From contig NZ_JAYDZX010000009.1 in the NCBI RefSeq assembly GCF_035607535.1, positions 17,764-81,763 on the forward strand: a stretch of DNA of 64,000 nucleotides, written 5' to 3'. A model generated the notes under the pieces. That model saw only the letters and a program-made list of their open reading frames with translations, was not told the DNA's origin and made no database searches. Shown here in pieces: positions 9,229 to 16,994 of this stretch (within the stretch, counting starts at the first letter, position 1; the number at the start of each line of letters is the position of its first letter). A program made the translations under genes and the position numbers. This DNA comes from Salinimicrobium sp035607535 (lineage in GTDB: Bacteria > Bacteroidota > Bacteroidia > Flavobacteriales > Flavobacteriaceae).

Positions 9229-10698
9229 GTGAGTAGTAAAAAGATTTTCTGGATAATAGGTGTGGTGGCTGGATTAATTCTCCTGATGTTCCTGACCAAC
9301 TTCTTCGTCAAACAAAAGATAGAACAGGCGCTTGATGAGCGTTTTCAATCATCTGCGTATGAAGATCTATCGGTAAATATTTTCCTGAATAAGTTCAGTA
9401 TTGAGGATGTGAAAATAGATCTCGAAAGATTGTCGATCAATGCTGAAAAAATTTCGGCAAGCGGAATATCCTATTCTAAATATTTGTTCAGCAATAAAAT
9501 CGACCTTGATGAACTTGAGTTCACCTCACCTGAAGTAGATTTTTTTCCGGCAGATTCTGCTAAAGAGAAAAGTTCAGGAAAGGATAGGGAGGTGCTTATC
9601 AGGAGCATTTCGGTGCAGGATGGACGCCTGAGTAAAAAAGCCAGCGACACAGCCTCGGCCAGTTTTTTTGCTCATATACCAAGGGCAGTTGTGAAAAATG
9701 TGAGTCCGGGGATGGAGTTGTCCGGGCTTAAAGACTATAGTATTGACCTTGATACAGTTTATCTGAAGATGAATTCCGAGCATTACATCGACGTGGGGAA
9801 ATTCTCAGCTAAAAATGGGCAAGTGGATATTTCTAGTTTCAGGATTCGTTCATTTTATCCCAGGAGCCAGTTTGACAGGGTCATACCATTTGAAAAGGAC
9901 CAGATCACCCTCGATGTTAAAGGGATCAGTCTGGACAGTCTTCTTTTGAAAAGGCGCAAGGATTCCCTGTATCTCACCAATCCTAAAATGACTGTGACCA
10001 ATGCGAATTTAACGATCTACAGGAATAAACTGCTGAAAGATGATGCCACTACTAAGCCCTTGTATAGCAAAATGCTTCGGGAGCTACCTTTCTACCTCAA
10101 TTTTGATTTAGTACAGGTGGAGAATAGTGAGATCATTTATGAAGAACAGGTCAAGGAAGAAGGGGGACCGGGAATTGTACGTTTTGCCGGGATCAATGGC
10201 GAAATAAAAAATCTACACAACATAAAGGAATTAGAAGATCAGCCAAAAATCACTGCTAATGCCGATTTTATGAGGGGCACCCCCGTGAGCATAGACTGGA
10301 CCTTTCCGGTCTTTGATCCGCAGGACCGGTTCCACATTTCGGGCCGCTTTGGACACCTGGAAGGGGAAGCTTTAGATCCTTTTCTCGTTCCTTCTCTGGA
10401 CGTGCAGGCCCGCGGAACATTAAATGAGGTCTATTTCAATTTCTACGGAAATGATGAGGTTCTGCGGGGAGACTTCAGAATGGATTATGAAGATTTTAAA
10501 ATCGAACTCCTCAATAAGAAATATAATAAAAAAGGGTTCTTTAGTGCTATAGCCAATCTTTTTGTTGATAACGAGCAGGAACCCGATGAAGGTGGAGGAC
10601 AGGACGTGAGAGTGGAAAGAACCAAGAACAGGTCTTTCTGGAACTACGTGTGGAAAGGCTTGCGCGAAGGATTGATCGATGCTGTAGGTCAATTATAA
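9229..10698 (+). CDS. membrane-anchored AsmA/DUF748-like protein
   Basis: The frame is open from a TTG at 9178, but GTG at 9229 is a better start: an AAGGA stands just before it and the protein then begins SSKKIFWIIGVVAGLIL, a compact N-terminal membrane anchor. The remaining 460 or so residues are rich in alternating beta strands with short D/N turns (KIDLDELEFTSPEVDFF, LDVKGISLDSLLL), the pattern of AsmA-like and DUF748 proteins. Proteins of this kind span or line the periplasm and are tied to outer membrane lipid homeostasis; no specific role can be read here. It is a single gene, 71 bp before the radical SAM gene. Confidence 0.7.
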   Translation: MSSKKIFWIIGVVAGLILLMFLTNFFVKQKIEQALDERFQSSAYEDLSVNIFLNKFSIEDVKIDLERLSINAEKISASGISYSKYLFSNKIDLDELEFTSPEVDFFPADSAKEKSSGKDREVLIRSISVQDGRLSKKASDTASASFFAHIPRAVVKNVSPGMELSGLKDYSIDLDTVYLKMNSEHYIDVGKFSAKNGQVDISSFRIRSFYPRSQFDRVIPFEKDQITLDVKGISLDSLLLKRRKDSLYLTNPKMTVTNANLTIYRNKLLKDDATTKPLYSKMLRELPFYLNFDLVQVENSEIIYEEQVKEEGGPGIVRFAGINGEIKNLHNIKELEDQPKITANADFMRGTPVSIDWTFPVFDPQDRFHISGRFGHLEGEALDPFLVPSLDVQARGTLNEVYFNFYGNDEVLRGDFRMDYEDFKIELLNKKYNKKGFFSAIANLFVDNEQEPDEGGGQDVRVERTKNRSFWNYVWKGLREGLIDAVGQL

Positions 10699-10769
10699 TC
10701 TCATCATTTTCTTATTAGGAAATATTCCATTTAATAGGATTATTTCCTATTTTTGCTGAAAATGATCGA

Positions 10770-12029
10770 ATGGACTATGAGCGAATAAAGGAAAAGCTGA
10801 GTATTCTTGCTGATGCAGCAAAATACGATGTTTCCTGTTCTTCCAGCGGAAGCAAACGAAAAAACACCACCAAAGGACTTGGAGATTCCTCCGGGATGGG
10901 CATCTGTCATTCCTATACCGAAGATGGTAGATGTGTTTCTCTTTTAAAGATCCTGCTTACCAACCACTGCATCTTTGACTGCGCCTATTGCGTAACCCGT
11001 AAGAGCAATGACATCAAACGCGCAGCTTTTAAGGTACAAGAGGTCGTCGATCTTACCATACATTTTTATCGTCGAAATTATATTGAGGGGCTTTTTCTTA
11101 GCTCCGGAATTTTTAAAGATGCCGACTATACTATGGAACGGCTCATCCAGGTGGCAAAAAAACTGAGACTGGAAGAGAACTTCAATGGCTATATCCACCT
11201 AAAATCAATCCCGGGAGCAAGTGATGAACTTATGCGGGAGGCCGGACTCTATGCCGACCGCTTGAGCGTCAACATCGAGATCCCCACCAAAAGCGGACTC
11301 AAGTTACTGGCTCCAGATAAAAAACATGAAGATTTCATAAAGCCTATGGAGAAGGTGAAAAACGAGATCGTGCAGTACAAAAGTGAGAGCAGGCTCATAA
11401 AGAGTACCCCAAAATATGCACCGGCCGGCCAGAGTACGCAGATGATCGTTGGAGCTTCGGGGGAGAGCGATCGGGATATCATGTATTCGGCAACTTTTTT
11501 TTACAAGAAGTACAATATGAAACGGGTATATTATTCGGGTTATATCCCTGTAGCCGAGGATCCCAGGCTGCCGGCCCTGGGGAGTCAGGTGCCGCTGCTT
11601 AGGGAAAATCGGCTTTACCAGACAGACTGGCTGCTGCGGTTTTACGGTTTCGATGTGCGGGAGCTGCTGGACGGGCAAAATCAAAATCTTGATCTGGAAC
11701 TAGATCCCAAACTCAGCTGGGCGTTACGCAACCGGCACCACTTTCCGGTGAACGTGAACAGGGTGGAGAAGGAACTGCTGCTCAGGGTCCCGGGGATCGG
11801 GTTGAAGTCGGTTAACAAGATCCTGCAGGCGAGGAAGTTCCGGAAGCTAAACTGGGAACACCTTAAGAACATTGGGATTGCAATGAACAGGGCGAAATAT
11901 TTCATCACCTGCGATTCCCGGGATTTTGAAGTTAAAGAACCTTCCAGCGAATATCTCAAAAATGTCATTTTAGGCACTTCTTCCGGAAAGTTCAGAAAAG
12001 AAATAGGAACCCAATTAAGTCTTTTTTGA
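10770..12029 (+). CDS. putative DNA modification/repair radical SAM protein
   Basis: The 419-residue protein has a radical SAM CX3CX2C cluster at Cys67, Cys71 and Cys74 (HCIFDCAYC), three further cysteines upstream (23, 46, 55), and a helix-hairpin-helix near residues 325-360 (LLRVPGIGLKSVNKIL) of the kind that binds DNA. This matches the family named putative DNA modification/repair radical SAM protein (TIGR03916). It would cleave S-adenosylmethionine to a 5'-deoxyadenosyl radical acting on a nucleic acid substrate that is not known. The next gene, one base after its stop, is the usual partner of this family, so the two are co-translated and probably form one pathway. Confidence 0.88.
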   Translation: MDYERIKEKLSILADAAKYDVSCSSSGSKRKNTTKGLGDSSGMGICHSYTEDGRCVSLLKILLTNHCIFDCAYCVTRKSNDIKRAAFKVQEVVDLTIHFYRRNYIEGLFLSSGIFKDADYTMERLIQVAKKLRLEENFNGYIHLKSIPGASDELMREAGLYADRLSVNIEIPTKSGLKLLAPDKKHEDFIKPMEKVKNEIVQYKSESRLIKSTPKYAPAGQSTQMIVGASGESDRDIMYSATFFYKKYNMKRVYYSGYIPVAEDPRLPALGSQVPLLRENRLYQTDWLLRFYGFDVRELLDGQNQNLDLELDPKLSWALRNRHHFPVNVNRVEKELLLRVPGIGLKSVNKILQARKFRKLNWEHLKNIGIAMNRAKYFITCDSRDFEVKEPSSEYLKNVILGTSSGKFRKEIGTQLSLF

Positions 12030-12030
12030 A

Positions 12031-12807
12031 ATGGACACAGAAGCTGTGCTGGCCTATGATGGAACAATGCTGGGTTTTCTAACTTGTGTATTTTCAGCTT
12101 ATGAAGAAAGATTGAAAGTAATAGCTATTAAGCCTCCGGAAGAGCAGGCATCCCGGGATCTTTTAGTCCAGACCAGAGAGATTGACACCATACCCGACAA
12201 GGCAAAACGGGTTTGGACTTCCCTCAAGAAAAAAGCATCTCCCGCCGGATTGAGGGATCTAAAATGGGCTTTTTTAAGTGAATTGCCCGGAATTGAAATG
12301 CACATGTTCAGTATGATTCGCTATATCCTGGCTGAAAGTTTGCCGGTGGACCGCGATTTTTCTCATCCTTCAGTTTTAAAGATCTCGCAGGCGGCGAAAA
12401 AGGTAGGGAGGGAAAAACACAGGATGGAAGCCTTTGTGCGCTTCAGGCTTACTAAGGATGCGGTTTATTTTGCAGCCATAGAACCGGACTTCAACGTGCT
12501 TCCCCTTATAAAGGGACATTTCAAGAGCCGGTATGCCGATCAAAAGTGGATCATCTATGATCTTAAACGGAATTATGGAATAGCCTATGATCTCTCAAAA
12601 GTAGAATATGTCACTCTTGACCTGGCTCCGGAGATCGGAATTTCGGGCGCCCCCGAAGCTTATTTTCATACTTCGGAAATCTCCTTTCAGGAACTGTGGA
12701 AGGAATATTTCAGCAGCACTAATATTAAAGGCAGGGCCAATCAAAAATTGCATGTTCAACATCTTCCGAAGCGATACTGGAAATATCTTACAGAAAAGAA
12801 CCTTTAA
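12031..12807 (+). CDS. TIGR03915/DUF4130 family putative DNA metabolism protein
   Basis: This 258-residue protein opens with VLAYDGTMLGFLTCVFSAYE, a signature of the DUF4130 family, which is found next to the radical SAM gene or fused to a uracil-DNA-glycosylase-like domain. It has no signal peptide. The gene starts one base after the radical SAM stop, so coupling is tight. The family association with UDG-like domains suggests recognition or removal of a modified base; no catalytic residue can be named. The last 40 bp and the sequence beyond the stop belong to a repeat that recurs 1.39 kb downstream. Confidence 0.85.
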   Translation: MDTEAVLAYDGTMLGFLTCVFSAYEERLKVIAIKPPEEQASRDLLVQTREIDTIPDKAKRVWTSLKKKASPAGLRDLKWAFLSELPGIEMHMFSMIRYILAESLPVDRDFSHPSVLKISQAAKKVGREKHRMEAFVRFRLTKDAVYFAAIEPDFNVLPLIKGHFKSRYADQKWIIYDLKRNYGIAYDLSKVEYVTLDLAPEIGISGAPEAYFHTSEISFQELWKEYFSSTNIKGRANQKLHVQHLPKRYWKYLTEKNL

Positions 12808-12827
12808 AAATGACATTTTAGAGAGGT
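12768..12827 (+). repeat. 60-bp direct repeat, copy 1
   Basis: This copy overlaps the 3' end of the DUF4130 gene and its trailer. It aligns with 14155-14215 at roughly 80 percent identity by eye, including the identical 12-mer CAGAAAAGAACC. The DUF4382 lipoprotein gene lies between the copies. Confidence 0.7.
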
Positions 12828-12960
12828 AAACTTTTGTCGATCCTTTTTAACAGTTCAAACTATGTTGCTGTAGGAATTAGATGGGCTAGATGCTAGAGTT
12901 ATCACGGCCTGGCGAAGGAAATGAGGTAGGAGTAGTCCTGTTAAAGTTATTTAAAAGGTA

Positions 12961-12991
12961 TTGGGAAAGCAAAATCAAATAATAAGTTTTG
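12961..12991 (+). promoter_or_regulatory. candidate promoter of the DUF4382 lipoprotein gene
   Basis: TTG at 12961-12963 and AAGTTTTG at 12984-12991 (one mismatch to TAnnTTTG) are separated by 20 bp. The ATG follows 32 bp later. No Crp/Fnr-like palindrome is seen here. Confidence 0.45.
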
Positions 12992-13022
12992 CGTTCTGTT
13001 AGCTAATATAAAACCCAATTCT

Positions 13023-13976
13023 ATGTTACTTACAAAGTTTTCTAAATCTATTTTGTTCGGTGTTTTCGCTGTTTTACTCGTTTCCTGTTCCCAGGATGAG
13101 GACGGGATGAACGAGGGAGGAGAGGTTTCTTCCACCAGCGTTTACCTTACAGATTCGCCGGTTGATAATCCTGAGATAAGTGGAGTATTCATCACCGTGG
13201 CCGAAGTACAGGTAAATGGTAAGGCTCTTGAAGGTTTTTCGAAATCTACCATCGAAATTAGCAGTCTTACAGAAGGTAAAACTAAACTGCTGGGGAATGT
13301 AGACCTGGAAATTGGATCTTCCTCGAACGTGGTACTTGTTCTTGAAGAGAATTCGGATGCTGCTGGAAATGCACCGGCTAATTATGTATTGACTACGGGA
13401 GGGGAAAAGAAAGCTCTTCTGTCCTCCGTCAGCCGGATCGAAGTTAGCGACAAAGCTGAAATTTTGCAAGCTGAGCAGAATGAGCTAATCATTGATTTTG
13501 ACCTGCGAAAGAGCATTGTTCAAAATTCTGAAGGCAATTATTCCTTTGTTAGTTCAGGAAATCTCTCCAATAGTATTCGAGTGGCTAATCGAGCAGAGAC
13601 AGGTACTATCGAAGGTAATATTTCAAATTACTCGGCTGCCGGGGCAGAAGCAGTAGTAGTTTACGCCTACAAAGCAGGTTCCTACAGTGAAAGTGAAGCA
13701 GATGCCGGTGGAAGCTCGGCAGCAGCTTTTTCTAATGCCGTTACCAGTACGGCTGTAGCCGGGGCCGGAGGAGACTTTTCCCTGCATTTTCTTGAAGAAG
13801 GGGAATATGAGCTCATCTTCGCTTCTTATGAAGATGAAGATAACGATGGGAAGCTGGAGTATCAAGGTCGGTTAGAAATGGATCTTGCAGGAGAACTGAC
13901 TTTGAATGAGGTCATGGTAGAAGCAAATACTACGGTAAACTTGAACGTGGCCATTGAAGGTCTTCTCAATTTGTAA
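13023..13976 (+). CDS. DUF4382 domain lipoprotein
   Basis: The 317-residue protein begins with a type II signal peptide ending in LLVSC (lipid-modified Cys22) followed by acidic SQDEDG, which favours outer-membrane or surface sorting in Bacteroidota. Residues 38-185 match DUF4382 (VYLTDSPVD at the start, a beta-sandwich with repeated VEVS/ISSL strands). The C-terminal 110 residues contain an Ala/Ser/Gly-rich stretch and an EDEDNDGKLEY segment like a calcium-binding turn. The function of DUF4382 is not established. The gene has its own promoter and terminator and sits between two 60-bp direct repeats. Confidence 0.82.
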   Translation: MLLTKFSKSILFGVFAVLLVSCSQDEDGMNEGGEVSSTSVYLTDSPVDNPEISGVFITVAEVQVNGKALEGFSKSTIEISSLTEGKTKLLGNVDLEIGSSSNVVLVLEENSDAAGNAPANYVLTTGGEKKALLSSVSRIEVSDKAEILQAEQNELIIDFDLRKSIVQNSEGNYSFVSSGNLSNSIRVANRAETGTIEGNISNYSAAGAEAVVVYAYKAGSYSESEADAGGSSAAAFSNAVTSTAVAGAGGDFSLHFLEEGEYELIFASYEDEDNDGKLEYQGRLEMDLAGELTLNEVMVEANTTVNLNVAIEGLLNL

Positions 13977-13999
13977 CTTATATTCTAGCCTGGTAATGA

Positions 14000-14032
14000 G
14001 GGCTGCCCCGAGAAGGCAGCCCTTTTCTTTTA
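14000..14032 (+). terminator. terminator of the DUF4382 lipoprotein gene
   Basis: A perfect 8-bp GC-rich stem (14000-14007 with 14015-14022) and 7-nt loop run into TTTTCTTTT, 23 bp after the stop codon. Confidence 0.88.
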
Positions 14033-14154
14033 ATGAAGAAAATATTAATCAATTGAAGACAGGGCTGTTGTAGAAGTTACACCTGAGAAATGATCGGCTG
14101 TATCGGTACCTTGATAAGACTTCGAACCGGTCAAAGACATCTCCAAGATCTTTT

Positions 14155-14215
14155 GAAGCAATTCTGAAAAATATCTTTCAGAAAAGAACCTTCAAAAATG
14201 GCCTTTTTGGGAGGT
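14155..14215 (+). repeat. 60-bp direct repeat, copy 2
   Basis: This is the intergenic counterpart of 12768-12827. It has one extra base near its start and no open frame in the register used by the DUF4130 gene. It ends in the CAAAAATGGCCTTTTTG palindrome that recurs at other gene borders. Confidence 0.7.
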
Positions 14216-14238
14216 GTTGGAATTCAGACCTTTTTGAC

Positions 14239-14282
14239 CTGATTAAAATCATATTATAAACAGGATGAGGCTGGTACTTTTG
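14239..14282 (+). promoter_or_regulatory. Crp/Fnr-type site and -7 box of hemN
   Basis: TGATTAAAATCA (14240-14251) is a TGA-N6-TCA palindrome, and TACTTTTG (14275-14282) is a perfect TAnnTTTG box. The centre-to-box-end distance is 36.5 bp, as at five other promoters in the window, and places the site near -41 (class II activation). There is no TTTG -33 element, which fits an activator-dependent promoter. Confidence 0.72.
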
Positions 14283-14299
14283 CGTTCTAATTAAAAGGT

Positions 14300-15664
14300 A
14301 TGAGCACATCTTTAATTCAGAAATACAACGTTCCCGGCCCAAGGTATACCAGTTATCCCACGGTGCCGTATTGGGACGAAGCTGCATTTACAGTAGAAAA
14401 ATATAAGGAGAGGCTAAAAAAGTCATTTTTGGAAAGCAACAGGGAAGAGGGCATAAGTCTTTACATTCACCTGCCTTTCTGCGAGAGCCTCTGTACTTTT
14501 TGCGGTTGTAATAAACGCATCACAAAGCGTCATGAGGTGGAATCTCCTTATATTGCTGCCCTGCTTGAGGAATGGGATCTTTATGTTGACCTGCTGAAAG
14601 AAAAGCCGGTCATAAAGGAGATCCACCTGGGCGGCGGAACCCCGACATTTTTCTCCCCCGAAAATCTAAAGATCCTTCTTGAAGGGCTCTTTAAAAAAGC
14701 AGACAGGGCAGAGGAGTTCGATTTCAGCTTTGAAGGTCATCCAAACAATACCAAACAAGAGCATCTAAAGTTGCTTTTCGATCTAGGCTTTACCCGTGTA
14801 AGCTATGGCGTGCAGGACTATAACATGGAAGTGCAGCGGGCTATTCACAGGTTTCAGCCGTTTGTGAATGTGAAGAATGCTACGGAGCAGGCAAGAGCGA
14901 TCGGCTACACTTCTGTAGGACATGATCTTATTTTTGGTCTGCCTTTCCAGACCGTTGATCATATCCGGGAAACTATTGAGAAGACCAAGGAGCTGATGCC
15001 AGACAGGATCGCCTTTTACAGCTATGCTCACGTCCCATGGATCAAAGGCAACGGGCAACGTGGGTTTAATGAGGAAGATCTTCCATCGGCTGCTGTGAAG
15101 CGGGAGATGTATGAAGTAGGAAAACAAATGCTGGCCGAGGCCGGTTATGTAGAAGTGGGGATGGACCATTTCGCGCTCAAGACTGATACGCTGTACAAAG
15201 CCATGGAAAATAAGAAGTTGCACCGTAATTTTATGGGTTATACATCTTCCAAAACAAAGGTGATGATAGGCCTGGGAGTCTCCTCCATAAGCGACAGCTG
15301 GACAGGGTTTGCACAGAATGTAAAGACCATTGAAGAATATTACGGCATCCTGGAAAAGGGGAAGCTGCCTCTTTATCGCGGACATATCTTGTCTACTGAA
15401 GATGAAAAACTTCGGAAGCATATTCTTAATCTCATGTGTAACCTGCAAACCTCCTGGCAGGAAGATTCTATGAAATTCCCTGAACTTCCTGAAGTACTTA
15501 TAAACCTGAAGGAAATGGAAGCCGATGGTCTCCTTGAATTCGGAAATGAGCAGCTAATGGTAAAAGAATCCGGAAGGCCTTTTGTGAGGAATATCTGTAT
15601 GGCTTTTGACCTGCTGCTTCAGAGAAGTAAACCGGAGACGAGGCTGTTTTCGATGACGGTGTAG
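14300..15664 (+). CDS. hemN: oxygen-independent coproporphyrinogen III oxidase
   Basis: The 454-residue protein shows the HemN radical SAM cluster with spacing C61-x3-C65-x2-C68-x-C70, preceded by YIHLPF, and the SAM-binding HLGGGTP. It oxidatively decarboxylates coproporphyrinogen III to protoporphyrinogen IX without oxygen, in the cytoplasm, so haem can be made under anoxia. The N-terminal YNVPGPRYTSYPT segment is diagnostic of true HemN rather than HemW; the HemW paralogue is at 49423. The upstream Crp/Fnr-type site predicts induction at low oxygen together with the oxidase and nitrite reductase genes in this region. Confidence 0.95.
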   Translation: MSTSLIQKYNVPGPRYTSYPTVPYWDEAAFTVEKYKERLKKSFLESNREEGISLYIHLPFCESLCTFCGCNKRITKRHEVESPYIAALLEEWDLYVDLLKEKPVIKEIHLGGGTPTFFSPENLKILLEGLFKKADRAEEFDFSFEGHPNNTKQEHLKLLFDLGFTRVSYGVQDYNMEVQRAIHRFQPFVNVKNATEQARAIGYTSVGHDLIFGLPFQTVDHIRETIEKTKELMPDRIAFYSYAHVPWIKGNGQRGFNEEDLPSAAVKREMYEVGKQMLAEAGYVEVGMDHFALKTDTLYKAMENKKLHRNFMGYTSSKTKVMIGLGVSSISDSWTGFAQNVKTIEEYYGILEKGKLPLYRGHILSTEDEKLRKHILNLMCNLQTSWQEDSMKFPELPEVLINLKEMEADGLLEFGNEQLMVKESGRPFVRNICMAFDLLLQRSKPETRLFSMTV

Positions 15665-16188
15665 TAATTCAGGGTTCAACATTCAAAATTCAAGATTTTC
15701 TTTTAAAGACGGGGCAAAGACCTTTCAGTCATTGCGAAGGAGTCCCAAGGTTTTGGGACGACTGAAGCAATCTCCTGCTTCAGGAATTCTTTTTTGTTTT
15801 CAGGGTAGAATCCAGAGCCTGCTCACTACAATAAGATTGCTTCGGTCGGGAGATCCCCTCTCTCGCAAAGACGTGTCGACGATTTTCTGTCCCCCTTTTT
15901 CACGTCACTGCGAAGGAGCCGAAAAGGCGATTGCAGCAATCTTAAACTTCTGCAAATGAACTCTTATTTTTTTAGGAGATAGTGTGAGACTGCTAATTCA
16001 GGAAAGAATTTTCGCCACGTTTCCAAAGACAGTTCCATTGAAAACAATTTCCAATTAGCTAGTAAAAAATTATCAGAAATACTTCAAAAAGGCCCCTTTA
16101 TAGCACCCAGGTTTGACTAGTGATCAGTGGTTGGTGACCAAAAGAAAAGAGTGGTGAATTGGTGGCCCGTTGGAGGTGCCGGGAAAAG
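15665..16188. other. intergenic region with interspersed repeat
   Basis: These 524 bp between hemN and the truncated haemoglobin hold three arms of an imperfect repeat (15728-15943) and then about 240 bp where I see no gene, apart from a degenerate copy of the CAAAAAGG-type palindrome near 16083. Short open frames here fall inside the repeat and look like chance. Confidence 0.6.
15728..15943. repeat. imperfect inverted repeat, CATTGCGAAGGAG family
   Basis: The left arm at 15728-15773 (GTCATTGCGAAGGAGT ... GAAGCAATCT) is matched by an inverted arm at 15833-15873 (AGATTGCTTC ... CTCGCAAAGACG). A third, direct arm is at 15903-15943 (GTCACTGCGAAGGAGC ... GCAGCAATCT). Elements of this look are common, non-coding and dispersed in Bacteroidota. 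Confidence 0.7.
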
Positions 16189-16575
16189 TTACTGCTTCCG
16201 GCTTGTATAAATATTCAGAAACAGGTTGTGCGCCATATTTCGTGCACGATTCTTAGCAATATTGGCTCTTTCTCCCTCAAAGAGCTCATCAATCGTTTGA
16301 AACCATAGATTCAGCCATTCGCCAAAATGTGCCTGTTCTATGCTATTTTGGAAATGCCTGTCAACCTCTTTATGAGCTCTCATAGGATTACCGCGAAACT
16401 TACTTACCATAAAAAGGTTGGTCTCCCAAAAGTCGGTTAGCTTCTCCAGGTGAGATGGCCAATCCTCGATCCTGTCATTAAAGAAATGACCAATTTTCTT
16501 ATTTGCTCTTACTTTTATATAAAAAGAGGAAACCAGGAGAAAAACATCCTCCCGGTTTTGTATATCATTTTTCAT
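16189..16575 (-). CDS. group III truncated haemoglobin
   Basis: Started at the ATG 8 bp after the upstream stop, the protein is 128 residues, normal for the family; a longer frame from 16602 would overlap the preceding gene and adds MCGCDTKNF. The likely ligands are the proximal histidine His68 (PMRAH), Tyr19 at B10 and Trp91 at G8, which are the group III signature. Such haemoglobins bind O2 and NO and are tied to nitrosative-stress or microaerobic growth. It forms an operon with the small membrane protein upstream, behind a Crp/Fnr-type site, which fits a role in handling the NO produced by NirK. Confidence 0.9.
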   Translation of the reverse strand: MKNDIQNREDVFLLVSSFYIKVRANKKIGHFFNDRIEDWPSHLEKLTDFWETNLFMVSKFRGNPMRAHKEVDRHFQNSIEQAHFGEWLNLWFQTIDELFEGERANIAKNRARNMAHNLFLNIYTSRKQ

Positions 16576-16582
16576 GAAGTTT

Positions 16583-16873
16583 TTAGTATCGCATCCACAC
16601 ATTCATCAAAAGTAAAATACTGCTTAACAGTACACTAAAGATTAAGCTGTTAAATACAAATTTTGATTTCATTTGTGCCAAAACCGATACGAGATATGTC
16701 AGCGTTCCAACCAGTACCAGGAATAACTGGAACATCTGTATAAAATCATGACCGTTCATGAGAATGACCATTGCTGCAGCAGCTCCAAAGCAGGTGGTAA
16801 GAATAATCGCAACCGCCGAGTAACCTACGAACAGTTCATCAAAATCTTTGTAAAGTGTGTTGTAAAGTCTCAT
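16583..16873 (-). CDS. small membrane protein, 96 residues, cotranscribed with truncated haemoglobin
   Basis: Three hydrophobic helices (about residues 18-38, 44-66, 73-93) follow a short acidic N-terminus, MRLYNTLYKDFDELF. I do not recognise a named family. The gene is the first of a two-gene unit with the truncated haemoglobin (7 bp between stop and next start) and begins 24 bp after a -7-like box that carries the Crp/Fnr-type palindrome. The context suggests a membrane partner in low-oxygen or NO metabolism; that is inference from position only. Confidence 0.75.
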   Translation of the reverse strand: MRLYNTLYKDFDELFVGYSAVAIILTTCFGAAAAMVILMNGHDFIQMFQLFLVLVGTLTYLVSVLAQMKSKFVFNSLIFSVLLSSILLLMNVWMRY

Positions 16874-16896
16874 ACCCTTATATTTTATTTAGGTGG

Positions 16897-16941
16897 TAAA
16901 ATTAAAGGGATAGGAGAGGAGAAGATATGATCGAGATCATA
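16897..16941 (-). promoter_or_regulatory. Crp/Fnr-type site and -7 box of the membrane protein/haemoglobin operon
   Basis: TATGATCGAGATCATA (16926-16941) is a perfect palindrome with TGA-N6-TCA core. On the minus strand TAATTTTA (16897-16904) stands where the -7 box should be, differing from TAnnTTTG only at its last base. The centre-to-box-end distance is 36.5 bp. Confidence 0.72.
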
Positions 16942-16994
16942 AAACCGGACATTTCTATCCGTGTTGCGGCATATAAACTGTTGAAAATGAGATT

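Larger units (their letters stand above)
14033..14299. other. hemN upstream region
   Basis: The 323 bp between the lipoprotein and hemN hold, in order, the lipoprotein terminator, about 120 bp with nothing recognised, copy 2 of the 60-bp direct repeat, and the Crp/Fnr-type promoter of hemN. No gene is supported. Confidence 0.6.

Noticed and set aside
14783..15448. 221-residue frame antisense to hemN
   Set aside because: It is a shadow of the hemN codons, has no conserved motif, and hemN is certain.
15732..15959. 75-residue frame after hemN
   Set aside because: It is built from the CATTGCGAAGGAG repeat.
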